51,321 nt of DNA, taken from positions 1-51,321 of the forward strand of contig JAFGJO010000060.1 in assembly GCA_016929065.1 (NCBI GenBank). Reading direction: 5' to 3'. Under the pieces are notes generated by a model that ran no database searches, was not told where the DNA came from, and saw nothing but the letters and a program-made list of their open reading frames with translations. This DNA comes from Spirochaetales bacterium (lineage in GTDB: Bacteria > Spirochaetota > Spirochaetia > SZUA-6 > RPPD01). Position numbers and translations under genes: made by a program. How positions within the stretch are numbered: the first letter of the stretch is position 1; each line of letters begins with the position of its first letter. Positions 1-8,047 of this stretch are shown in pieces.

Positions 1-84
1 CCATATTATTCCTCTCAGCTGTAGTTTACCAAAAAGGACATTTTAATCGAGTTTATAAGGGGACATTATCACAGAGTTTCAACA
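1..84 (-). mobile_element. Terminal end of an IS21-like insertion sequence (partial, runs off the left edge)
   Basis: Read on the minus strand, the segment starts TGTTGAAACTCTGTGATAAT at 84 and contains two spaced copies of an ATAATGTCC/AAAATGTCC motif (plus-strand GGACATT at 36-42 and 61-67), followed by AGAGGAA and an ATG at 4-2 that opens a reading frame leaving the window. A 5'-TG terminus, short repeated transposase-binding motifs and a gene starting about 80 bp inside the end are typical of IS21-family left ends (istA). I see only the end, so family and completeness are inferred. The partner end and target duplication lie outside the window. Confidence 0.5.
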
Positions 85-139
85 TAATTGTTGTCTGCAA
101 ATTTGCGGGATTGTTCTATAAAACAGATTCTATGGTGTT

Positions 140-442
140 TTATCTGATTTTCTCAAGAACGGTTATCAGACGGGATTTTGCCGAATCTGGAAGCTGAACC
201 GTCTTGAAAGAAGAACCAAGACCATGGATAATGCTGATGTCGTTTCGCGGCACAGAAAGTTTTTTTGAGAGAAATTCGATAATTGCCTTGTTCGCCTTCC
301 CTTTTTCAGGTGCAGCCTGAATTCTGATTACAATCCTGTTGTCATGTATTTTTACCAGGGCGGTTTCTGATGCTCCCGGCTGGACTTTAAGGTATACGAG
401 TATGTGGCCGGATTTATCAGTGATTGTTTCTGAAACTCTCAT
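140..442 (-). CDS. DUF167 / YggU-family protein
   Basis: This 100-aa protein matches the UPF0235/DUF167 (YggU) family in length and pattern: an N-terminal beta hairpin with VYLKVQPGASET, then the hallmark RIQAAPEKGKANKAIIEFLS, then the DISIIHGLGSSFKTVQL strand. The family is small, soluble and of unproven function; no catalytic residues are established. It lies 9 bp downstream of hisS on the same strand and is probably the last gene of that transcript. The ATG at 442 has only a weak AAGAG upstream, which fits coupling to hisS. A second long frame on the opposite strand (339-938) is only a shadow. Confidence 0.9.
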   Translation of the reverse strand: MRVSETITDKSGHILVYLKVQPGASETALVKIHDNRIVIRIQAAPEKGKANKAIIEFLSKKLSVPRNDISIIHGLGSSFKTVQLPDSAKSRLITVLEKIR

Positions 443-451
443 AAAACACTC

Positions 452-1762
452 TTATGGATTAAGCAATTCCTTAATTATTACAATCGCTTCATTGAGCATC
501 AGGTGGTCATGGTTTTCACGTTTCCGTAAATCACGGATGTTCACCGCGTCCTGCTGCTTTTCTTGTTCACCGATGATGATGGCCAGCGGAATGTTCTTTT
601 TTTCAGCGAAGGTAAATTGTGATGCCAGTTTTTTCTTCGATGGAAATACTTCAACACTGATGTTTTCACTTCGCAGAATCTCTGCAATTTTATGGGAATG
701 CCCGATAATTGATTCATCGATACAGGTAATCAGTACATCAGCGCCTGAGGGAACAGGCGGGAGCTGTCCAAGTGATTCAAGCGCGGCGATGAGCCGGTCA
801 AGTCCGACAGACGCCCCGACTCCCGGTATCTCTTCTTTGGAATACACTGATACCAGGTTGTCATATCTGCCGCCGGAGCAGACCGATCCGATTTCGGAAC
901 ATCCGGAAAGGAACGTTTCGAATACGATACCGGTGTAATAATCAAGCCCCCGGGTAATGGAAGTGTCAAAATAAAAGAAATTTGCGATGCCGATTTCCTC
1001 AAGAAGGGATGAAATCTCGGTCATTCGCTGCACATGGGGGTTTTCGGCTGAAACAAGTTTTTTTACTTTTGCCAGTGTCTCTGCAAAAGTTGGTGCCGGG
1101 ACAATAAATTCAAGAATTGCGGCACAGGATTTTTTATCGGTAATCGAGGACAATTCTTCTTTTACGGCTTTTTCTCCGATCTTTTTGATTTTATCGACAA
1201 GACGGAGAATATCTACTGATTGATCATGCAGGTCCAATACATCCAGGAGCGCATTGAATATCCCACGGTGCGAGACGTGAATTTTGAACTCCTGTATTCC
1301 GAGTGTTTTCATTGAGCGGTACATTAATAAAGCAATTTCAATATCAGCTGAAGCCGTGTCTGATCCCACCACGTCAAAATCGCATTGCATGAATTCCCGG
1401 TAGCGTCCGGAATGGGGTTTTTCACCCCGCCAGACCTTTGCGATATGATACCGTTTGAAAGGCAGAAGAATTTCATTCCGGTGTTGTGCCAGAAAACGGG
1501 CAAAGGGAACAGTAAGATCAAAACGAAGAGCGACTTCACGTTCTCCCTGATCCATAAATTTGTACACCTGCTTCTCGGTTTCACCGCCGCTTTTTCCAAG
1601 AAGTATTTCTGAATATTCAATTGCCGGTGTGTCAATCGGAAGAAAGCCGCTGAGTGTGAAAACTTTTTCGAGTTTCGCAATAATGTGTTTGCGTATACTC
1701 TCGGTCGAAGGAAGAGAGTCCCTGAACCCTTTGAGCAATTTTGGTTGAATAATATCTTTCAC
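452..1762 (-). CDS. hisS: Histidyl-tRNA synthetase
   Basis: Class II aminoacyl-tRNA synthetase charging tRNA-His in the cytoplasm. Visible family marks are the N-terminal KLLKGFRD motif, motif 2 with RFDLTVPFARFL and VWRGEKPHSGRYREFMQCD, the histidine-specific RGLDYYTGIVFE, the GGRYDNL loop, motif 3 GVGASVGLDRL, and a C-terminal anticodon-binding domain. The open frame runs up to an ATG at 1828, but I place the start at GTG 1762 because AAAGGA lies 6 nt upstream of it and the protein then begins right before the conserved VKDIIQPKLLKGFRD, giving 436 aa, a normal HisS length. The 41 bp further upstream hold a GTGTATA-C-TATACAC palindrome. Confidence 0.96.
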   Translation of the reverse strand: MKDIIQPKLLKGFRDSLPSTESIRKHIIAKLEKVFTLSGFLPIDTPAIEYSEILLGKSGGETEKQVYKFMDQGEREVALRFDLTVPFARFLAQHRNEILLPFKRYHIAKVWRGEKPHSGRYREFMQCDFDVVGSDTASADIEIALLMYRSMKTLGIQEFKIHVSHRGIFNALLDVLDLHDQSVDILRLVDKIKKIGEKAVKEELSSITDKKSCAAILEFIVPAPTFAETLAKVKKLVSAENPHVQRMTEISSLLEEIGIANFFYFDTSITRGLDYYTGIVFETFLSGCSEIGSVCSGGRYDNLVSVYSKEEIPGVGASVGLDRLIAALESLGQLPPVPSGADVLITCIDESIIGHSHKIAEILRSENISVEVFPSKKKLASQFTFAEKKNIPLAIIIGEQEKQQDAVNIRDLRKRENHDHLMLNEAIVIIKELLNP

Positions 1763-1802
1763 AATTGATCCTTTCAGCGAAATCAAGAAGCTGTAAATTA
1801 TT

Positions 1803-1817
1803 GTGTATACTATACAC
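1803..1817. promoter_or_regulatory. Palindrome in the hisS leader (possible operator)
   Basis: GTGTATA (1803-1809), a single C, and TATACAC (1811-1817) form a perfect 7-bp inverted repeat about 40 bp upstream of the chosen hisS start. It contains TATA-like hexamers and could be a -10 region or a small operator. No partner -35 element is convincing, so the role is a guess. Confidence 0.3.
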
Positions 1818-1865
1818 GAATCCATCATGAAATTCCATAGGGGGGATATTCCTTTTTAATTGTTT

Positions 1866-2006
1866 TGCAGTAATTTCTTCAGGAAGTCTTTAGGAGAATG
1901 AAATATTTTTTTCGTCAGCCGGTGCGAGTCTGATGTACCCATCAGTCCGAGCACCGGGGACAAAAAATATTTCATTCCCAATATAGCTTTTAAAGAAATT
2001 ACTGCA
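1866..2006. repeat. 141-bp palindromic element (MITE-like or structured RNA)
   Basis: The arms pair almost end to end. TGCAGTAATTTCTT (1866-1879) matches the reverse complement at 1993-2006; GAATGAAATATTTTTT (1896-1911) matches 1962-1977; CCGGTGC (1919-1925) matches GCACCGG (1951-1957); CTGATG (1930-1935) matches CATCAG (1940-1945) around a 4-nt loop. It has no coding capacity beyond an 11-codon frame. It sits between hisS and the terminator of the next gene. Exact 14-bp terminal inverted repeats suggest a miniature non-autonomous transposon; a long structured leader of hisS is the alternative. No second copy was seen in the window. Confidence 0.7.
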
Positions 2007-2007
2007 T

Positions 2008-2052
2008 AAAAAAAAGAGGCTATCCAACTTGTTGGACAGCCTCTTTTTTTTT
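2008..2052 (-). terminator. Rho-independent terminator
   Basis: A8 followed by GAGGCTATCCAAC, a TT loop and GTTGGACAGCCTC then T9 gives a 13-bp stem (one A/A mismatch) with U-runs in both directions. It lies 16 bp past the stop codon of the minus-strand TPR gene at 2068 and is its likely terminator. Confidence 0.9.
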
Positions 2053-2067
2053 ATATGTTATGTTATA

Positions 2068-3480
2068 TTAATTGGGGACTACAGATTCCATTTCGATTGT
2101 ATTGAGAATCATGTCAACTTTTTCTGTATAGTTGAGTGGATCGGTCTTTTTTGCTTCTCCCAGAGATGTCTTGGCCTTTTCAAAATCATTGTCAGCGTAT
2201 GCATTAACGCCGATCGCATACTGAATCAGTGCCGCAGGAGCTTCAAGTTCAAGCGATTTCATGTATAATGCCTCTGCTTCGGAATAATTTTTCTTGTTGT
2301 AATTGATGAGTCCAAGATAATAATAGGGGATATAGTTGTTCTCTGCACGGGTAAGAGCAGAATTGAATATTTCCTCTGCCTTGTTATAATCCTGACTTGA
2401 ATAGTAGGTGACCCCTTCGGCAACAAGATCGGAAAAAGTCTGCAAAGAAGAAATATAGGTAATAAATTCCTGTTCTACTTTTTGTATTCCAAACCACCCA
2501 AATGCTTTTTCCTTTACCCGTTCCGCATTTTCCTTGACGCTGAGCGCAGAATCAAGAGACCCGATACTGTCCCACAAAATACGGTTAATGTCACGATTTT
2601 CACTGTGCAGGAGGAAATAAACAAGTCCCCATGACTGCGGATAAAATGTTTCGATCTGCATTTGTGCAGATGTTTTATCAAGCGTTAAAAAAGAATCAAA
2701 GGTGATCATCGATTGGGCAGTCGTTCCCGACAATATTTTTTTCAGTGTGGGGAGCCATACCAGTTCGATGGGAAGCGAATATTTGTTTTTTGCTGCATCA
2801 TAGGTTGACTGTTCGAAATAGGCGGCGAGTCCTTCCTGAAGCCATACCGGCGGATTTGAAACAAAAGCTTTTAGGAACTGTACAAATCCCTGGTGGAGCA
2901 GTCCGCCTTCCATGTCCATTGTATCGGCTTTCTGGAATAATACCAGTTCGCATTTTCCAAGATCGGAGTAATGAATATAAACATAATCTTCCCGTGTTTC
3001 GCGGATTATTATGCGAAGATAATTGTCGAAACCGGCCTTTTCTTTAAACACACGGACTTTCAATTTTACCGGCAGTTTTGCAAGATCAAAATGGAGCATT
3101 GAATTGTAGAGCGCAAGACACGCTTCAAGTTTCTGGATAAAATCCTGGCCGTTCGCCTCTGTGCCTTCATAAAAAAGCCGATAGTGATCGGAAACAAGCT
3201 GGGCGAACTGTGTATTCTTTAGTGCGTTGGTATCAACCGGTGTCTTGTCCGGAACAGTTTCTGCAGGAGTTACCTTCACCGTATCAGGGACTTCTTTTGG
3301 TGTCTCTGCCGGAGGAACTGCATCAGGAATTGTGTCAGGCAGGGTCTCCGGAAGTGTTTCAGCCGGTTGTTTCGGTGGAATGGTGTCAGCTGTCCCTGTA
3401 GTGTCAGTCAATACTGCATCTGCTGAAAATGCTGAAAAGAGCACAGCAAACGACAGGAGAAAAATCATACATATTCTCAT
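2068..3480 (-). CDS. Secreted protein with degenerate peptidase-MA-like domain and TPR repeats
   Basis: Not a named family to me. The start is taken as ATG 3480, which has GGGGG 6 nt upstream and leaves a clean signal peptide (MRICMIFLLSFAVLFSAFSADA); a TTG at 3501 is the only alternative. After the signal comes a proline/threonine-rich linker of about 55 residues with repeated PAET/PDTI units, then an alpha/beta domain of about 250 residues with GGLLHQGFVQFLKAF and PPVWLQEGLAAYFEQ. That arrangement is typical of DUF1570/peptidase-MA proteins, but the expected HExxH is replaced by HQGFV, so proteolysis is doubtful. The last 130 residues hold two or three TPR-type helix pairs. Probably periplasmic, binding rather than cutting. 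Followed by a strong terminator. Confidence 0.7.
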   Translation of the reverse strand: MRICMIFLLSFAVLFSAFSADAVLTDTTGTADTIPPKQPAETLPETLPDTIPDAVPPAETPKEVPDTVKVTPAETVPDKTPVDTNALKNTQFAQLVSDHYRLFYEGTEANGQDFIQKLEACLALYNSMLHFDLAKLPVKLKVRVFKEKAGFDNYLRIIIRETREDYVYIHYSDLGKCELVLFQKADTMDMEGGLLHQGFVQFLKAFVSNPPVWLQEGLAAYFEQSTYDAAKNKYSLPIELVWLPTLKKILSGTTAQSMITFDSFLTLDKTSAQMQIETFYPQSWGLVYFLLHSENRDINRILWDSIGSLDSALSVKENAERVKEKAFGWFGIQKVEQEFITYISSLQTFSDLVAEGVTYYSSQDYNKAEEIFNSALTRAENNYIPYYYLGLINYNKKNYSEAEALYMKSLELEAPAALIQYAIGVNAYADNDFEKAKTSLGEAKKTDPLNYTEKVDMILNTIEMESVVPN

Positions 3481-3666
3481 ATGCAACCCCCAATAAATCA
3501 ATAATAGTGTTTCACGAAATCGGTGTCAATTTCTTTCTCTATATTATACATCGGTACAGACCATGCTTTTTCATTACCAAAATATTATAGATTTTCAGGA
3601 GAAAAAACGGTGATGGAGCATTGGGTAACGGATATTTTCAGTATACAATGTATTTTCTTAAATCGG

Positions 3667-4536
3667 TTATGTATCGACTTTTGCGATTATGATATCAACC
3701 TTTGAAAGGGATATCCCGGTAAAATTTTCAATACTGTCTATTATATAGTTTTGCAAAGCAGGGATGGCGTTGGTGAGTTTTGTTCCGAATGTGACCTTGA
3801 GGTGAATTTCAAGAATATAGCTTTTTACATCTTTTTTCACCACAACTTTTTCAATCTGCAGAACAGAGTCATATTCCCTGACACAATGAATTACCATCTG
3901 GCTCAATGCGGATTCTGAAATTGACAGACTCCCCCGTTTGCTGAATTCAGGCCGGACAACGGTCTTCTCAAAAACATTCTGCTGGTTTTTACGGAAAAAC
4001 CGTTTCTCCAGAAATATTTTAATCGTTTCATATATCAAATGAGGATAATTTTGTTTTACCTCGAATGCGGGAACAGGAATAATATGTTTTCCCTCGGTCT
4101 TTCTGGCATTCATGGCCTGATCTATTTCCTGTTCTGTGGCAATATCTTCAATATTGATAATCCGGTGGGGTTGGGGCAAGTCGAGCCTCCGGGATATTCT
4201 TTCCACCATGCCGACCGATGTCCCTATAATGAGAATACTTTTAAAATCCTCGTTTTTCAGGGCACTTTTTACCTGTCGCGCATGTGCATCATCATTAAAT
4301 AGTGCAGTTTTAATTGCGCCAAGGTATGCCTTTTCCTTTTTTGCCGATTTTCCGGCAATGATCTTCTGGTCACGAATTAAAAGTCCGTCATCGACAAGCA
4401 ATTCAATATTGTATTTCTCTGCCAGAAGCATGGCTCTGAAACTTTTTCCGGTTCCGCTCCGGCCGACCAGGGCAAAAACCTGGACTCCCCGTATCAGCCA
4501 GCGGAGGTGGTGAAAAATATAGGTAACGGGATTCAT
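3667..4536 (-). CDS. P-loop ATPase fused to an Asp23/Gls24-like domain
   Basis: The protein has 289 aa. Residues 20-35 carry a Walker A motif (FALVGRSGTGKS), and SILIIGTSVGMVERISRRL near residue 105 continues a P-loop NTPase fold. The last 85 residues (SLSISESALSQMVIHCVRE ... TGISLSKVDIIIAKVDT) follow the Asp23/Gls24 pattern: a helix, the strand pair IEKVVVKK and YILEIHLKVTFGTKL, the amphipathic helix and the TGxxxxxVDI strand. Asp23 domains occur in membrane-anchored envelope-stress proteins, mostly of Firmicutes. A kinase-like P-loop plus Asp23 in one chain is an architecture I know only as hypothetical. The start at 4536 has AGGAAGAAGG upstream. It lies 100 bp downstream of the pseudouridine synthase gene on the same strand. 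Confidence 0.7.
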   Translation of the reverse strand: MNPVTYIFHHLRWLIRGVQVFALVGRSGTGKSFRAMLLAEKYNIELLVDDGLLIRDQKIIAGKSAKKEKAYLGAIKTALFNDDAHARQVKSALKNEDFKSILIIGTSVGMVERISRRLDLPQPHRIINIEDIATEQEIDQAMNARKTEGKHIIPVPAFEVKQNYPHLIYETIKIFLEKRFFRKNQQNVFEKTVVRPEFSKRGSLSISESALSQMVIHCVREYDSVLQIEKVVVKKDVKSYILEIHLKVTFGTKLTNAIPALQNYIIDSIENFTGISLSKVDIIIAKVDT

Positions 4537-4636
4537 GAAAACCTTCTTCCTGCTCAGCTTGTGACATGTAATATCCTGAGATGATTGTTTTGAACATACA
4601 GATTTGCAGAAGTATATGTCAAGGAAATTATTCTCC

Positions 4637-5605
4637 TCATTTGTTTAAATTTTTGATGGTTTTGTCCAGTAATGCAATACTTTTTTCACCAAAAATATTT
4701 TTCAGCAGTTTTTCGGATTCTGCAGGCATCGGTGCGGTTAGAACCCCAAAAGGATATTGCGGATCAACAACTGTTAATTGACCTGCGTGGAGCAGATACC
4801 AGGGGAATCTGCGGCTGCCGCCATACTTTATGTCTCCGGTAAGGGGAAATCCGTGAATTGCAGCCTGAGAGCGAATCTGGTGAGTTCTCCCGGTTCGGGG
4901 AAGGAAGAGTGCCAGAGTATGGTTGTCTGCCGATATCACCGGAAAAACCTTTGTTATGGATGTTTTTCCCTTCGATGTTTTACTATTGCCGGTAATCCGG
5001 GCAGCCGGATTCCGGACAAGGACATCCTCCCACACAGCATCATGCTTGAGAAGATTATCCATAACGCCTATGTATATTTTTTGTATTTTCCTCTCACGAA
5101 ACAGTCTGGTGAACATCCTTGCGCCGTGGATCGATGCAGAAAACAACTGTAAACCTGTTGTGTTGCGGTCAAGCCGGTGAATGGGCCCGGGATGAAATGA
5201 AAGTGAATGGTCATTGCGTTCAGCCCATAAAAAGCGCACCTGGTATTCAAGCGATCCATGCCCGTGCACAACCAGTCCGCGGGGTTTGTTGAAAGCAATG
5301 ATATGTTCATCTTCATAAATAATCATGTTACAAAGTTCCCTGAGGGGAACCTTTATATCGTCTCCGTTGGAGGATGAAGCAGTACTGCCCGGTTTGTTTA
5401 TGGAAAAAAATACCAGAATGGAATCATGAGCATGCACCCGGGTTTCGGGAGTGCACTTTTTGCCGTTGAGCGTGATCAGTCCCTTTCTCAATGCCCGAAA
5501 AATATTTCCCCGGGTAAGCTGGGGAAATGCCTGAAGCAGAACACGGTCAATCCGTTTGCCGTCGTCATTCTCGCCGGCGGTAAATACATTAGTTGCTTTT
5601 TTCAT
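4637..5605 (-). CDS. RluA-family 23S rRNA/tRNA pseudouridine synthase
   Basis: The N-terminal 60 residues form an S4 RNA-binding domain (GKRIDRVLLQAFPQLTRGNIFRALRKGLITLNGK). The catalytic domain has FNKPRGLVVHG and the RluA signature HRLDRNTTGLQLF with the catalytic Asp near residue 146, then TGRTHQIRSQAAIHGFPLTGD near the end. It isomerises uridine in RNA; which site cannot be told from sequence. I use ATG 5605. A TTG at 5617 lies only 3 nt after a GGAGG and is possible. The gene overlaps the end of mlaD by 17 bp and is probably cotranscribed with the mla genes. Confidence 0.9.
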   Translation of the reverse strand: MKKATNVFTAGENDDGKRIDRVLLQAFPQLTRGNIFRALRKGLITLNGKKCTPETRVHAHDSILVFFSINKPGSTASSSNGDDIKVPLRELCNMIIYEDEHIIAFNKPRGLVVHGHGSLEYQVRFLWAERNDHSLSFHPGPIHRLDRNTTGLQLFSASIHGARMFTRLFRERKIQKIYIGVMDNLLKHDAVWEDVLVRNPAARITGNSKTSKGKTSITKVFPVISADNHTLALFLPRTGRTHQIRSQAAIHGFPLTGDIKYGGSRRFPWYLLHAGQLTVVDPQYPFGVLTAPMPAESEKLLKNIFGEKSIALLDKTIKNLNK

Positions 5606-6395
5606 TTTTCGGAACAATATCCTCCAGAATAATTTCGAGATCTCTGGTGATAACGGTCAGGCTTTCGGATATTTTCTGAAGATTGGAAATGGTTTTTTCT
5701 ATATCCTGCGAACTTTTTTTACTGCTTAATACCGATACAACCGAATCGTCAGAGGCAAGACTGTCGGTAATTTTATCAAGGCCGTCCATAACCCGTGCAA
5801 AGCGTTCGAGAACCGATGGATCACCCCCGTCAGCGGTGACGAGATACTGCTTGATGGCATCCGAAGATTCCCTTATGTTCTGAAGCGTTGTACTGATATT
5901 GTCCTTGTTGTCGCGGAGAATTTCGGAAAGAATGCTCATGGATGTGGTGAAATCCTTGATGAGTGTATCGCTTGAAAGTAGAAACGAATCAAGATTTTTG
6001 ATTGGATCACCTTGTACATGATCCCCTTCCTGGATAAATTCAGTTGAGTCCGCAGGAATGACTTCCACATATTGATCACCCAGCAAAGATCCGGACATAA
6101 TAATAAACCGCGATCCTTTCAATACTTTTTCCTTTGGGTATAAACTGATTTCCGCGATGACACTTTTCCGATCCACCTCATTTATTTTTATCGCGGTAAC
6201 ACTACCAATTCGCACTCCCGCAGTTCTGACTACGGCTCCGACCGGCATAGAGCCGATGTGGTGAAAGGTTATATAGAATCTTGTCCCGACAAAAAACTGG
6301 GTCTTGCTTACCAGAAGATACAATCCGACAATAAAGACCAATGCGATAAGGATAATAATGACAGATTTCCGAATGTTCTTAGAATTGATTCTCAT
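5589..6395 (-). CDS. mlaD: MCE-domain lipid-binding protein (MlaD type)
   Basis: The protein has one N-terminal membrane anchor (residues about 11-29, SVIIILIALVFIVGLYLLV) followed by an MCE domain with FYITFHHIGSMPVGAVVRTAGVRIGSVTAI and the LLGDQYVEV strand. A long helical C-terminal half (residues about 130-268) is likely coiled coil. MlaD proteins form rings that shuttle phospholipids across the periplasm with MlaF and MlaE. It is the third gene of mlaE-mlaF-mlaD, overlapping mlaF by 17 bp. No mlaB or mlaC homologue lies in the window, as is common for stripped-down Mla systems. Confidence 0.92.
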   Translation of the reverse strand: MRINSKNIRKSVIIILIALVFIVGLYLLVSKTQFFVGTRFYITFHHIGSMPVGAVVRTAGVRIGSVTAIKINEVDRKSVIAEISLYPKEKVLKGSRFIIMSGSLLGDQYVEVIPADSTEFIQEGDHVQGDPIKNLDSFLLSSDTLIKDFTTSMSILSEILRDNKDNISTTLQNIRESSDAIKQYLVTADGGDPSVLERFARVMDGLDKITDSLASDDSVVSVLSSKKSSQDIEKTISNLQKISESLTVITRDLEIILEDIVPKNEKSN

Positions 6396-7134
6396 TGTTT
6401 TTATGCACCCTTTCTCTGTTGCTGATAAAATGTTTATATATTACAGATGTCGGCAGAAAAGCGGTTTCTTTTGTCATGATCGTGGTGATCGTTCCGTTTT
6501 CGAGCAGCGCTATTTTTTCACCCACATATTTGGCCAGATCAATATCATGGGTGACGATAAGCGATGTAATTTTCAGTTCCTGCTTTAATTTCAGAATCAG
6601 CGACTCAACAATTCCTGCGCTTTCCGGGTCAAGCCCTGATGTCGGTTCATCGTACAGCAGATATTTTGGTTCCATAATCATGGCCCGGGCAAGTGACACC
6701 TTCCGCTTCATGCCGCCGGAGAGCTCAGCCGGGAACGAGTGAACAAATTCCGACATCTCGACCAGATCAAGAAAACGGAAAACTTTTTTTCTTATTTCAT
6801 TCATCGGTGCCAGTTTATGATAGATCAGGGGAAATGCAACATTTTCAAAAACATTCATGGAATCAAAAAGTGCTCCTTCCTGCAGCACCATTCCGATTTT
6901 CCAGCGAATTCTCAGCAAGTCATTTCTGCTTGCAGCGGTTATATCTTCATCATCAATATAAATTATTCCTGTATCTGCATCAATAAGCCGGGTAATACAT
7001 TTAAGAAGAACAGACTTCCCGATTCCGCTTTTTCCCACAATGACAAACGTATCAGCATCTTCGATGTCAAGTGAAATATTGTCCAGAACTTTATTGGTTT
7101 CAAATGATTTATGGACGTTTGAAATTCGAATCAT
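6379..7134 (-). CDS. mlaF: Mla lipid-transport ABC ATPase (MlaF type)
   Basis: This 251-aa ATPase has Walker A GKSGIGKSVLL near residue 35, Q-loop LQEGALFDSMNVFENVAFPL (the MlaF-type spacing), signature ELSGGMKRKVSLARA, Walker B YLLYDEPTSGLDP and switch His in IVTHD. It powers phospholipid transport through the MlaE permease. Its start overlaps the mlaE stop by 4 bp, so translation is probably coupled. Both components are complete, with no missing motif. Confidence 0.95.
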   Translation of the reverse strand: MIRISNVHKSFETNKVLDNISLDIEDADTFVIVGKSGIGKSVLLKCITRLIDADTGIIYIDDEDITAASRNDLLRIRWKIGMVLQEGALFDSMNVFENVAFPLIYHKLAPMNEIRKKVFRFLDLVEMSEFVHSFPAELSGGMKRKVSLARAMIMEPKYLLYDEPTSGLDPESAGIVESLILKLKQELKITSLIVTHDIDLAKYVGEKIALLENGTITTIMTKETAFLPTSVIYKHFISNRERVHKNNENQF

Positions 7135-7991
7135 AGGGCATCCGTAAAAAACCCGGTGAGCGTCAATAAAATCTGGGTAATCAGCATGATGATAAGAACA
7201 TAGATGAAATTGATAACGATTGACTTGGTCGTTGCTTTCCCAAGTTCGATTGCTCCTCCGTTGAAATAAAAACCGGCAGCACAGGCATTTAATGAAATAA
7301 AAAATCCAATAAGGGCAATCCGGACAAAAGACTGGGTAACAGTACCTGATTTCAAAAAAGTAAATGCATTGTCAAGAATCGTGCTGGGAGCTACCTGAAA
7401 CCATAAATTGAGAAAAAGGGTCGTTGAAATCAGGGAGATTCCATTTGAAATTCCCAATAGGAGAAGAATGCTGAGAACTGAGCCGACCACTCGGGGAATA
7501 ACAATCAGCTGGATTGGTTCGACTGCCATCATCCGCTGTGCATCAAGCTGCCCGCTCATTGCCATCGATCCGATTTCAACAGTAAAAGCTGTCCCGACCC
7601 GGCATGCATAGAGCATTCCGACGAGGAGAATGGTGAATTCATGAATAATCCCGAAGGTTGCGGTAGGGCCGATCAGATTGATTGATCCGTATAAACTTCC
7701 GAAATATCCGCCGAGCCAGGCAATAAACATCCCCATGACCACTGACCCGATAATAATCGTCACAAATCCTTCGATGAGACACCGCATGAACTGTTCTACA
7801 ATCTGGATTATTTTAAACGGCCGGTGAAACAGCCAGTAAAAAAAATTCAGATATATCCTGAGGATACCCCTGGCGGTTACTGACCATTCTTTTAATGTAT
7901 TCTCTCTTGATTCTGTCACAACATGGTAAATTCTATACTTTTCTGCGATGGTGTCAATCACTTCAGTCAAAAACTGTCGATAATTTGACAA
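7131..7991 (-). CDS. mlaE: Mla lipid-transport permease (MlaE type)
   Basis: The MlaE permease family is recognised from the hydrophobic core with GSVVMGMFIAWLGGYFGSL, EFTILLVGMLYACRVGTAFTVEIGSM, QLDAQRMM and PRVVGSVLS, with about five membrane segments. The product has 286 aa, about 25 longer at the N-terminus than typical MlaE. The first start is TTG 7991, two codons after an in-frame stop and without a clear ribosome-binding site, so the true start may lie downstream. It is the first gene of the mla transcript, divergent from the PAP2-like gene. Confidence 0.93.
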   Translation of the reverse strand: MSNYRQFLTEVIDTIAEKYRIYHVVTESRENTLKEWSVTARGILRIYLNFFYWLFHRPFKIIQIVEQFMRCLIEGFVTIIIGSVVMGMFIAWLGGYFGSLYGSINLIGPTATFGIIHEFTILLVGMLYACRVGTAFTVEIGSMAMSGQLDAQRMMAVEPIQLIVIPRVVGSVLSILLLLGISNGISLISTTLFLNLWFQVAPSTILDNAFTFLKSGTVTQSFVRIALIGFFISLNACAAGFYFNGGAIELGKATTKSIVINFIYVLIIMLITQILLTLTGFFTDAL

Positions 7992-8015
7992 TTTCTATTG
8001 ACAAAACAGGATACT
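7985..8015 (+). promoter_or_regulatory. Possible promoter of the PAP2-like gene
   Basis: Two TTGACA boxes stand at 7985-7990 and 7998-8003. The first is followed after 19 bp by GATACT (8010-8015). The 56-bp divergent interval must hold promoters in both directions; this is the best plus-strand candidate, but the spacing is long. Confidence 0.3.
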
Positions 8016-8047
8016 CTCTGGAAACTGTATTCTTGGAAAATACATTT

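Noticed and set aside
339-938. 199-codon open frame on the plus strand across DUF167 and hisS
   Set aside because: It is antisense to two genes with clear family matches; its translation is rich in Ser and Cys runs and shows no domain.
1763-2007. T-box riboswitch upstream of hisS
   Set aside because: The region is highly structured, but no T-box consensus (AGGGTGGNACCGCG) or specifier loop is seen; the perfect symmetry fits a palindromic element better.
3227-3496. Gly/Ser/Val-rich repetitive frame on the plus strand
   Set aside because: It is the mirror of the Pro/Thr linker of the secreted TPR protein; the repeat pattern comes from that linker.
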